A DNA stretch of 64,000 bases from Acanthopleura granulata (Eukaryota; Mollusca; Polyplacophora; Chitonida; Chitonidae): positions 15,916,931 through 15,980,930 of the forward strand of contig JABBOT010000014.1 of assembly GCA_016165875.1 (NCBI GenBank), given 5' to 3'. The translations under genes and the position numbers were made by a program. The notes under the pieces were generated by a model. That model saw nothing but the letters and a program-made list of their open reading frames with translations, did not search any database and was not told the origin of the DNA. Below, in pieces: positions 23,441 through 33,256 of the stretch; position 1 is the stretch's first letter, and every line of letters begins with the position of its first letter.

Positions 23441-25110
23441 TCGTCCAACGATTCTCTTAAAAAAATGAAATCAGATTATTTTCTCACGAAGATCACTAAA
23501 CCAACTAAAATACAGTCTCGATCAGGAACATTAACCGATGCTATATTCACAAATTGTTTTAATACTCATCTTCTCTCCGGTATAATATTAACAACGGAGG
23601 AGCAAAATTTTAACCATGAAATACAGAGTATTAACTTGAACGCTGTATTAAACAAAGCTGATGCCTCAGATACTATACACACTTTTGTTATAGACATGTT
23701 GTCTACTCCGTCTCTAACAAGAGTTTTCCTGTTATTAGACTCAAATCATAAATAAAAATATAAAACCGTGGGTAACTTGCCGTTTATTGATATCATCTTT
23801 TGAAAAAATGATAGATATACCGACTGACACCTAAACTTAGAGACGATGCGTCTGAGAAAAGGTATAGATTCTTTATGAAGATGCTAAACCATAGTATTCG
23901 TTTAGCAAGAAATTAAGTATTATTTTGAAAACAAATTTATTAATGTAAACAATGATATTAAAGGTATAATGGAAGGATTTAAATGAACTAATGAATCACT
24001 CGAAGTCTTCAGAACTACCGTCATGTTTTTGTGGGCATGGTACTGATACAACAGAAACTGATATACAGACGGCTTTATCAAACGGCTTTAATGAATACTT
24101 TAATTCTGTAGCCAATAGTTTGGACTCTGAAATCACAACAGTTAATGAATAGTTTACAGATTACTTTAGTGAACCACCTCTTAGTGATTTTACCTTTTCT
24201 CTTGTCACACCAATCGAAGTTACCGGTGTTATCTCTGATCTCAAATCCTCAGTCTCGGCGTTCATTGGTGGAAGTAAATTTTCAGTCATCAAACTGATTT
24301 CCGATCACATTTATAAACCGTCCCCTCCCCCACCCGTCATTTCTTAACAACTGGTCAGGTATACTTCCGGATTGTATGAAACTTCCAAAAATGTCACCTG
24401 TTTACAAAAGTGGCATGACTAATTTAGTAGGAAAATTACCGACCTACATCTATACTTACCCTTTTTAGATATAATGCTTGAAAAAATAGCATGAAATGCT
24501 TTGAATAATTATGTAGAAAGTAATAACATTCTCTATAAAAACCAATATGGTTTCAAAGCAATCCACTCAGCATAATTGGCTGCTTGTTCACTACTGATAA
24601 ATTAGTGTCTGTTAAGGAGAACAAGCTCTATACTACAGTGACATTTTTGGATCGCTTCAGGGCATTTGACACTGTAAATCATGGTATACTTTGCATAAAT
24701 GTGAGTATTATGGTTTTAGAGTTAAAGGTATTTCTTGGTTTGAAAGTTATTTATGTAACAGAAGTCAGTGTGAAGCACATTCAAACACTTTATCATCAAA
24801 TCGATCTTTAAAATTTGATTTTCCACAAGGCTCTATTCTGGGACCTCTTTTCTTGCTTCTTTATACCAATATCTCATATATCCAACATTTTCCATTTTAT
24901 TTCCTTTTCAGAGGAAATTGACATAGTTTGCTCGTCTCCAAAGTATAAATGATCTGTATAATACCATGTTTGCTGAACTTGCTGAAATATGACAATGAAA
25001 TAGAAAGTGTATATAAATTTGGACTTCTCGGTATAGCCTTCAATTACAAACTTAACTGGACATCCCACGTTGATTATCTTAGATATCTACATGTAGAAAC
25101 CTCGGATTGA
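23441..25110 (+). mobile_element. Decayed LINE of the L2/CR1-like group
   Basis: Fragments of a non-LTR polyprotein appear in order. At about 23490-23600 the endonuclease end reads FLTKITKPTKIQSRSGTLTD and AIFTNCFNTHLLSGIILT. At about 23850-23940 a segment resembles ...EKRYRFF.K..NHSIRLA (connector). At about 24340-24470 a segment reads NWSGILPDCMKLPKMSPVYK (finger region of the reverse transcriptase). At 24540-24880 pieces read YKNQYGFKA, FRAFDTVNHGIL, GISWFESYLCNRSQ and FPQGSILGPLFLLLYTNIS. Stops and frameshifts are frequent, so it is inactive. The wording FDTVNH...GISWFESYL...PQGSILGPL is typical of the CR1/L2/Jockey-like reverse transcriptases; clade placement is tentative. Confidence 0.75.
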
Positions 25111-25159
25111 TTATCCACGTTATAAGCATTCTGGTAACAAGAAAACGTTGTTTACTCTG

Positions 25160-25451
25160 TATTTTTCTCCCATTTGGGGTTCAAGCCATTCAGGCTTGAA
25201 TCCCTATTGTTTTTGTTACGATTATTATTATTATTATTCTCCCGCGCTTCTAGAGAAAATGACAGGTCACAAAGCTATGAAACTTCAGCATGTTTTAGCT
25301 ACACACCTGAAGTTTTGCACCTGAACTTTTGACCACGTGACTTGGAGGCCATATTGGATTTTGACGAAAACATTCAAAAATCTTTTTCTCCTGAGCGGCC
25401 GACGCGATTAAGCTGAAATTTAAAGTGCATTTGGGCAAATCCTAGATATGT
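25160..25451. repeat. Dispersed repeat, left part, with hairpin
   Basis: Starts at a hairpin (GGGTTCAAGCC, ATTCA loop, GGCTTGAATCCC, about 25178-25203), runs through TTATTATTATTATTATT, then a conserved-looking stretch with GACCACGTGACTTGGAGGCC and ATATTGGATTTTGACGAAAA. It is interrupted at 25451 by a SINE and continues after 25714. I regard it as an unclassified interspersed element because of this composition and the hairpin end. Confidence 0.5.
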
Positions 25452-25714
25452 TATTGATTTATTTATTTCTTTGATTGGTGTTTTACGCCGTGCTCAAGGA
25501 TATTTCACTTATACGACGGCGGCCAGCATTATGGTGGGAGGAATCCGGGCACAGCCCGGGGGAAACCCACGACCATCCGCAGGTTGCTGGCAGACTTTCC
25601 CAAGTACAGCCGGATAGGAAGTCAGCTTGAGCTGGTCTTGAATTCACAGCGACCGCATTGGTGGGAGATTCGGATCAGTGTGCTGCGATAGCGCACTAAC
25701 CACGGAGGCCCCCC
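25452..25714 (-). mobile_element. tRNA-derived SINE with target-site duplication
   Basis: Near-complete copy on the minus strand: head GGGGGGCCTCCGTGGTTAGT, B-box-like GTGAATTCAAGACC, core GCAACCTGCGGATGGTCGTG, CCCGGATTCCTCCCACCATA, end GAGCACGGCGTAAAACACCA and an AAATAAATAAAT tail. The flanks are AGATATGTTA (25444-25453) and AGGTATGTTA (25715-25724 region), a plausible target-site duplication of about 9-10 bp with one change. Joining the flanks restores a continuous host repeat. Confidence 0.88.
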
Positions 25715-26420
25715 AGGTATGTTAAGGGTGATAACGAGGATTTCTTCCGTTGAAAATTGTTTAGGCTTGCTATTCGGTGAACATGCCATGTGAAGGAAAA
25801 AAGTCGTTTTTTGCCAATAATTTCTACACTTGTATAGATGACGTCCTACGAACAGACCTACCTGATGCAGGTTCTGACGCTGATTGCAAATATGCAAATT
25901 TTGGAAAACCGGAATCAACGTCATCAACACAGGAAGTGGGTGTATCTCCATAACATATGAATCTTGAGACGCAGTCTTAAGGCTTAACATGTTCCCAAGG
26001 CATGGAGACAAATTAGACATAACCTGAAGTGACGTCAGCAAACGGAAAGTAGTACATGCCAAAAGAAAGTCGCCATTTTTGCAAGTTTTAAAATTAAAAA
26101 AAAAACTTCTGCAGCTAAAATAACAAGGCAAAAACGCCTGTAATTATGGTAGGTATAGGCCTGGGGGAATGTCTTGTGTGAGCAAAAGTTTGAGTGTTCT
26201 CGGCCAAGTGACCAAGCCGACATATTGGTTGATACTAAAACTTTTGAGAGGCATTTTCTTCCGAATCCCAAATCCGATTGACCTCAAATTTTGCAAATGT
26301 AACAACTGTTGTCTATGAAATATTTTCACGGAAAAAGAATGTAATTTGAGATCTAATAACCGGAACCGAAAATGATGTCATGTGAAAACATAAAAATTTT
26401 GAAATGGGGCCTTTTAAATA
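25715..26420. repeat. Dispersed repeat, right part
   Basis: Continuation of the repeat split by the SINE: GGTATGTTAAGGGTGATAAC, then noncoding AT-rich sequence containing GAACAGACCTACCTGATGCAG-like and ACATAACCTGAAGTGACGTC-like words. Open frames here on the minus strand (25622-26329) have no recognisable motif and cross the SINE/repeat border. Confidence 0.4.
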
Positions 26421-26960
26421 TGCTACTCGACGTAGTCTGACGTTCTGATCACGAATCTGGGCCTATTTCTTTACTAAGTTACATACTTTTGCCACAAATT
26501 GGAATCAAATTGTAAAACAGCTCCATTTTCTCCATATGTGTGTGTCACCTGAGATAAGACAGTAAAGCTATTAAGCGCAAGATCGCTCAGTAGAAAGTGC
26601 TATGTGCTGTATGTGTGCTGAAAATCCTTGAGGTGTCTTAAAAAATGAAGGATGTACTGGGCTTCAAATCTTTACAACAGACCGATTTACTATATTTGAT
26701 AAATTTTCATCTATATGTTATGTAATGGATAAACAATGAATTCATGTTTAGGATGAATGTACAAATATTGTAAGCACGCTACCCGACGTAATTTGACGCC
26801 CTGATCACGAATCTGGTGTTATTTCTTTCCATGTATACTTTTGCCGCAAATTGCGATCAGAGTGCGACTAAGGGCTATTTCCCCCCATAAATGCAGGTAA
26901 CGTGAATGAAAACTGCTACAGGTGTAAACATGGAAACTTCTACTGTATGTGTGCTGAGAC
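26421..26960. repeat. Interspersed repeat, copy 1 (partner 31855-32230)
   Basis: The block 26545-26960 matches 31855-32230 in direct orientation with landmarks such as GTTTAGGATGAATGTACAAA, CTACCCGACGTA and TGATCACGAATCTGGTGTTA, TAACGTGAATGAAAACTGCT. A partial extra copy of the CCGACGTA...CCTGATCACGAATCTG segment lies at 26421-26505, so the element has an internal tandem repetition here. No coding domain was recognised. Confidence 0.6.
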
Positions 26961-27137
26961 TCGTGGGTGAAATCTCTTCACTGGGTGGCACTCTCATATG
27001 TAATATGTGTACATGTAATTTCGGTCCAATAGTAAATCTCTTTTCCTGTATTGACCACTTATGTAGAGCATTTGTAACTGCACTGGTGAGCAAAGCTTGT
27101 CAGTTGGAACTAAAAGCAAGTCAGTCGTTCCCCCACG

Positions 27138-27365
27138 TCAGGCCATGTTTAGTTTTGCACTTCTCACGTGAAAGATAAATCGGCCGCGTGTTATATCAAT
27201 GCCGTCGGGCGACTGTTGTTCAAACCGAGAAATGAACAACTCTCTCTCCACACCAAAGCTGTCAAATGACACTTTCCGCGCAGTTTCCAATTCCTGCACG
27301 TAAACCACACCTGTTTGCATTGTATCATGGGTAATTCTCAACAATCCCGACAGCATATCCCCCAC
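27138..27365 (-). CDS. Possible exon of unknown gene (weak)
   Basis: A 75-codon open frame on the minus strand in a locally less AT-rich stretch. It reads GLLRITHDTMQTGVVYVQEL and FDSFGVERELFISRFEQQ, with protein-like composition. A GTGAGA at about 27164-27169 (minus strand) could be a 5' splice site after RGRFIFH, giving a first coding exon that starts with MGDMLSG. No domain is recognised and no downstream exon was found, so this may be chance. Confidence 0.22.
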   Translation of the reverse strand: MGDMLSGLLRITHDTMQTGVVYVQELETARKVSFDSFGVERELFISRFEQQSPDGIDITRGRFIFHVRSAKLNMA

Positions 27366-28049
27366 ACCCCCGGGCTATTACGATTGTAATGTAAGTCCAC
27401 AGCCACGGCGCAATCTCTGTTGAATTTATACACACGTATGCACCTTGAGTCATTAGCTAGCCCAGTCAACTTTTTAGTAGGCGGAATTCAACCGTTAAAG
27501 AAATATCTTGGTTTTCAGTTTCATTTCAGGTCTAGATCTTATATAACCGTAAGGAAGAGACGAGCTTTAGGATGCCGCGCAGAAAAGAAAGTAGGGAACC
27601 GCACGCCGTGGCGGTGGATTGCTCAACCGTTTTCAAGAAACCAACAGACAACTCTGTTTATTCCTCTAGCTATAGACCAAATTTTCATATCTTTGTATCC
27701 CTCCTAACGTTTCCTGTCACCTACGTGCATTCTGTCCTCAACTGGACAACCCTCCTCTTCTTATTTAGAATTACCTCTCGGCTAAAGAAAGTTAATAATA
27801 CTTTGCCAATACGATAATTTATTTGGCCAGGCTGGCTGTCTTATGTATCATGGAGAGTAGGTTAACGTGCTTCTTTTATGTAAAGCTTTGCTATCACAAC
27901 ATATACGAGCAACCTTTATGCTTCTTGGTCTACAAGAGGACAAAATTTGACACAGATTTATAACATATAGTCCCTTCGTAAAAATACCCGGCACTGACAA
28001 ACTGTGTCTATCACTGTTGTAACATGCTAATGTCTTAACTATTAAAGAG
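27366..28049. other. No supported feature
   Basis: Moderately AT-rich sequence. Two overlapping short plus-strand frames (27420-27817) show no motif. Sequence from about 28050 belongs to the foldback element. Confidence 0.35.
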
Positions 28050-28600
28050 CATGCGGGTCAATATCGCGTTAGTTTAACGCATTAATAAGACGACTTGACG
28101 TGTCCAACTCGTCAAAACGTCAAATATAAAATGTTTTGGCGTGCATAAGCCGTCAAAACGATATAATTAAGATGACCTGACCTGTCTAACCCGTCAAAAA
28201 CGACATAAAGACGACTTAAGATTTAATTATGTCCACTTTATATAAAATGACTTAAAGAAATTTCATAGTCGATTTAACAAAATAAGTGGACTTAGTTGCA
28301 AACGACATGTCGCCACAAACCCGTAAAACGATGATATTAAGTCGTTTTGACCGCTTAAAAACGTTCTAACCAGACTACTTGCCTTGTTCAAGTGGTCAAG
28401 AGGACTTAACTAAGCCGACTTATTTAAATCTAAAAAATAAGTCGGCTTAACAGAAGTCGACTTAGTTTTCATTTTTAAGCCGGCTTTAGTCAGGACGTCT
28501 TGACCACTTGAGCACTTCAAGATGACAAAGAAATCAGACGACATGACTATTTAAACCCGTCAGAAAGGTAATTTGTTTTGAAGACGACTTAATGTCCAGA
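28050..28600. mobile_element. Foldback element of the GTCGAC/CGTCAA type
   Basis: About 550 bp composed of repeated inverted short words (GACGACTTGAC, CGTCAAAACG, AAGTCGACTT). A perfect central hairpin, TAAGCCGACTTATTT (28411-28425) and AAATAAGTCGGCTTA (28435-28449), is nested in a longer inverted pair, CAAGTGGTCAAGAGGAC (28389-28405) and GACGTCTTGACCACTTG (28494-28510, 15 of 17 matching). The vocabulary resembles that of the two arms at 13.3 and 19.4 kb, so all three probably belong to one non-autonomous group. It has no coding capacity. Confidence 0.65.
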
Positions 28601-28754
28601 CGTAATGCCAGCATTTGTGGCTGTATATGTGTGTGAGGAAATTCCGGTACATGCTTCTGTTGTTATGGGACACAGTCCGACAACACAAAAGGGTCAAGTT
28701 TTTCGGAAATAAATACATCGGGTGTCGCCAATATCTCGGTGACACCACCAATTA

Positions 28755-29415
28755 TTCAGTTACTTACACAGTCCGTCACCCGGCCATATCATCGCTCAAT
28801 CACACCCTTACTCAGTACAGCGTTCTGTCACGCAGACATGCAGTCAATCACTCATTCAGTCCGTCACCATGTTACACTGCCATTCAGTTAACGGGTCAGT
28901 GGCACCATCACTCAGTATATCAGTCACACCGTGCGTCACCCAGTACATCACTCAGTTACACTATAACAGGCTCAGGTCCTTTGTAACATTATCATGAAAG
29001 CAACTGCTCACCCAGTCCTTCACTCATTCATTCAGCACTTCACAAATTTCTAACCACTCAGTCCGTCACTCAGTGCATCACCCTGCCACTTGATCATTTC
29101 GTCACACCGCTATTCAGTCAGTCAATCGCGTAGTCAGTATGTCACTCAGCTTGTCACTCAGTCAATCATTATGTCAAACCACCATCTCACCAGTCGTTCA
29201 GTCTGTCCGGCACTCAGTGAACAAATCTCTCAGTCATACCGTCAGTCATTCAATCATTCAGTCATACCTCAGTAAAATAACTCACTCAGTAGGTCACAAG
29301 ATATTCAGTCAATCATTTTGTCACTCCATCATTGTGTGAATCACTTAGCATGTTATTCAGTACCTCATTCAGTCAATTAATTACTGAACCTATCACTCAG
29401 CCAATCCCTAGCACA
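28755..29415. repeat. Degenerate TCAGTCAC/TCACTCAG simple repeat
   Basis: Long stretch dominated by CAGTCA, CACTCAGT and TCATTCAGTC, that is, a decayed four-base periodicity. Ser/His/Gln-rich reading frames in it are by-products. Confidence 0.8.
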
Positions 29416-31854
29416 ACAAATGGCTTTTGGGGAAACAACCCTTGTCCATTGGACCGTACACGAGGATTTGAGATGTCACATAAAATCGTGCATTTAAATA
29501 ATGACCTTGACCTTTCAGTAAGTGGTGATCTTGATCTGAAAACGTTTACCCGTTACCCTTGCTTTGACCATTGGTATTTGACATGTGTCTTAAATACAGC
29601 TATCCCAGTCGATTCTCTGCAACAATTCCGCCAGTAGTGGACAGGTGTCCCAAATCCTATGTTTTCCATAAATTTCAATTCTAAACGTTAAGGTCAATGT
29701 CAAGGTCAAACGTGAACCCGCATTCCGAATTAGGGGCTACGATTACCTCAAAGCTCGAGAAGGTCCCACAATTTGAGAAGAAATTCATTTCTGTGAGGTA
29801 ATGGCCGAGATATCACATGATCCACCGCTATCGTGCACTTGGCCCTTTCAGACCGGGACATGACAGGTGCAGAATTCTTTTCCAACATTAGAATTTCTTT
29901 CCTATATGGAAGTTCGATGCTAACATGCTGTCTCTCCCGGTTTTGCCCCAAACAAATAACAGATTTATCTGAATGTCACTGCGACATTTAGCATAGATTC
30001 ACTCGTGATTACAGGGTGTCTACGCGATATTCTGACAAGATTGTAAAGAGATTCCAACAACATTTAGTACGGAACCTCATGAAAACATCTCAGCTTTGTT
30101 TGAAGCCGTGTTGTGGATTAAATCTCCCGGCAGGGGGTCTGTGTAACTTTTATACAAAAAGCGTTTCTCCACGACAAAATCCCAGAAAGTGAACTCTTTA
30201 CTTACATTTATTAGTGGATTCATTAGCTAAATGATTATTTAATAAAAGTACAAATGAAATAGTTAAGTCCATCATTGATTTATACATTTATTCATTTATT
30301 TACTTCGTGCTTTGTAAGTTATCTTATGAACAAAGTTGCTTAGATATTGATGTATTTGATTGGGTTTTTACTTCGTGCTTCGGTATTGAATAACATGCCT
30401 ATCTTTTGTATGTATATGTTCACAGAAACTCCAAACTGAAGACACACCCCAAAACTTAAGATTCTATAATCACTGAGCTACCCCTTCATTCGTCGCAGTG
30501 GATGCGGCTTTGACTTCCTTTCACCTCGGATATATTTGTAAACGGGCAGGGGCGAGTGCGCTGTTCTTTCCATGGAAAATGTCATGGCACAGACTAGACA
30601 GCAAGGGACTCATCTGTTACATAATATCCAACAAAAATTATCACTGTTATTTCTGTTCCTGTTCACATTTCTGTCCTTTGTTTTTCATTGTTGAAAAGTC
30701 ATTGTCTGTGGTATATTCAGGGGAGTACTTATAAGCTAAAGCTTTGGAAGTGTATGATGGTGATCAAAAACTCGGGTGAATAATATAACATCATACCTGT
30801 CTTTGAAGTTTTAACGCGTCTCGACTCATTCGTATCAAAATGGTACAGTTAATAGTTACAAAGAACATATATGAGTGCATATATACATTGGACACGTCCG
30901 GTATCTATATACACATGTGCGTTGTATATAAATAACATCAAAATCGTTTATATCTACTCCAACTTACGACGTATCACAAATTCTCCACATTTTAGAAATC
31001 TTAAGATCCAGGTGTGTTTGAAACAACAGTTAACCCAAATCATTCGTGATGCCATTTACAATTAGAAGAGAAGAGAAAAAAACATTCAAACATCATGGCT
31101 ATTTGGCGCATAATGTATGGAACGAATCATAAGGGTGATGGCAAGAATTTATTTATTGATTTAGGTAAATGAGTGATTGTGGCTTAAAGGACAAGATCAG
31201 CGATTTTTGACTTGGTTTCTGTCGCTTGGAGATCCCACAAATGAACCGCGCGTATTTAAATTATTTTGAATATAAGAGATTAATTAACTAATGTTTAAAT
31301 CAGATTATATTCATGCACCACATACGTTAACTTCTGATTTATACATTAAGTAAACACATTTAATTCCGGTTAAATGTGTTCCGCAAATTCAGAAGTACAC
31401 ACTTACGGTATGTCTATATGCACATTTATAATGGCTGAGAAGAATGTACGCAAATTAAAATTTGCAGTTTGAAGTTTGACTCTTTAATCCCATATCTGGC
31501 CTTTCTTTCTCTCTCCGATGTATAGCATTGTCGCAAAATACAAAAAGCGCGAGATAGTCCATATGTGGATGTCAAGTGAAGGACAAACGATACAGCCTTA
31601 AAGCTTAAAAGTGGTGAGTGCACAGGAGCATGTGTCCACTATGTGCCTATTTAAATGTTAATAAAGACACCGCTTGTCCAAGAGCCAATTTGCCATATTT
31701 CGCATACTTTCACAGGTATATGTTGTAAGCTGCATATACACTACATTGACCCTACCACGTTTCTCAAAATACCGGCAGGACTGTGCTACGTAACTACTGA
31801 TACAAATTTGATTCAAGCGCGAAAAAGCGCAATTTCACCCATATTTGCGCTTGT
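29416..31854. other. No supported gene; GACCTTGACC-type words near the left
   Basis: Around 29500-29760 there are several TGACCTTGACCTTTCAG and AAGGTCAATGTCAAGGTCAA-like words, similar in vocabulary to the tandem repeat at 14.3-16.0 kb but not arranged as a clear array. The rest is AT-rich with no recognised exon, RNA gene or repeat. Confidence 0.35.
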
Positions 31855-32230
31855 GACCTGACAGAAAACGGATAAAGCTGTGAAGCTCAAGGTCGTTCAG
31901 TGGAAAGTGCGATACAGTTACTGTATGCGTGCTGACAACTTCTGAGCTGTCTTAAAAATACAGGATATACAGGGTTTCAGGATTTGACATAAGGCCGATT
32001 AACTATATTTATCACGTATACGTCTGCATGATATATAATGCATCAATAGTGCATTCGTGTTTAGGACGAATGTACAAGTATTAAAAGCATGTTACCCGAC
32101 GTAGTGTGACATCCTGATCACGAATCTTGTCTTATTTCTTGTTTAAAATATTTGCAGCTAACGTGAATGAAAACTGTTACAGAAGTAAACTTGAAAAAGT
32201 GCAAACGTCTCCTGTATATGTGCCGATGTA
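31855..32230. repeat. Interspersed repeat, copy 2 (partner 26545-26960)
   Basis: Direct-orientation match to 26545-26960: CGTGTTTAGGACGAATGTAC, GTTACCCGACGTAGTGTGAC, TCCTGATCACGAATCTTGTC, CTAACGTGAATGAAAACTGT. It lacks the extra internal segment seen at the other copy. Confidence 0.6.
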
Positions 32231-32958
32231 AGGAAAGAACCTTTACAGACATGAAGATACAGGCATACATATTTCATCCTTAGTTTTGGTATACATACAT
32301 ACCATAGTCATCTTATACCCGTGCAAATCCTGCGGAAACGTGCCATTCGAACAACCACTCATACAAAAAAGAAATGAACAGACGCTTTCTTTATTTCGTC
32401 AGCTATGTATTCTACCACATCCAACATCATCTCTGTATCGCTCTTTGAACACGTTTTCTTCAACCCTCTTCCCTCGATTTTTTTGTTCTCATTTGCGTAC
32501 TGTGTTTTATTTGTGCCGTGCAATTTTATTTGAACTTTTTTGGCAATTTTCTATATATACTTGCTAGTCAGGCGGCTCATCAAGCTGTTTATCAATCAAG
32601 TTAGTTGATCTGTTCACACAGAAAATTACTTTTTGGCGGAGAAAATTCTTTTTCATAACAGTAGTCAGATTTTTCACATAGGAAATCATTTTTTTGAGGA
32701 AATTTGATATTTACACACGTCATATCTATATTCTAAAGACTTCTCGTGATCATATGACTGAAAAATCGTAAAAAACTCAAGCATACATACACACACAAAT
32801 ATCATTGCTTTGAATCTATGTTGTTGAAGTGTTTATAATGTATTTAACTTTTTGATTGACGTGTGGGACAGGATTTGCTTTATATTATTAGCAGGTAGTT
32901 GCCTACATGTGTATGGGCACCCCGGTTGAGGGAGCTAGGAGAGGAGTGAGTGGGGAAA
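32231..32958. other. No supported feature
   Basis: AT-rich sequence with one 93-codon plus-strand frame (32286-32567) lacking recognisable motifs. Confidence 0.35.
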
Positions 32959-33060
32959 ATGAATGAATGAATGAATTTGGCTTAACGCCACATTGGCAAT
33001 ATCTCAGCCATATCATGGCGAGAACATGTTCAAATCAGGAAGCCTTGGATAGTTTTCGAC
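32959..33060 (-). mobile_element. Second SINE family, 3' end fragment
   Basis: Read on the minus strand: CCATGATATGGCTGAGATAT, TGCCAATGTGGCGTTAAGCC, AAATTCATTCATTCATTC. The same end is present at 48871-48950 and 58821-58892. The GCGTTAAGCC plus (ATTC)n end is characteristic of a SINE-like family distinct from the (AAAT)n-tailed one. Confidence 0.6.
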
Positions 33061-33176
33061 ATGATCTGATGAACATTCAAAATTTAAAGGAAAACAGACG
33101 AACATTTTTTAAAACCAGTTAAAAAAAATAAATGTTAGTTATAAGTCGAAAACCACAATTGTTTGGTATTTTATAC

Positions 33177-33178
<2 letters not shown>

Positions 33179-33253
<75 letters not shown>

Positions 33254-33256
33254 TAT
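33179..33256. repeat. (AT)n microsatellite at the LINE 3' end
   Basis: Nearly pure AT dinucleotide run with an ATATACATATATATT end. It directly abuts the last codons of the minus-strand LINE ORF2, so it is either the element's own 3' tail or the site into which it inserted. Confidence 0.95.

Noticed and set aside
25622..26329. 169-, 78- and 61-codon minus-strand frames
   Set aside because: They cross the border between a SINE and an interspersed repeat and have no domain.
28615..29339. Ser/His/Gln-rich frames
   Set aside because: By-products of the decayed TCAG-type simple repeat.
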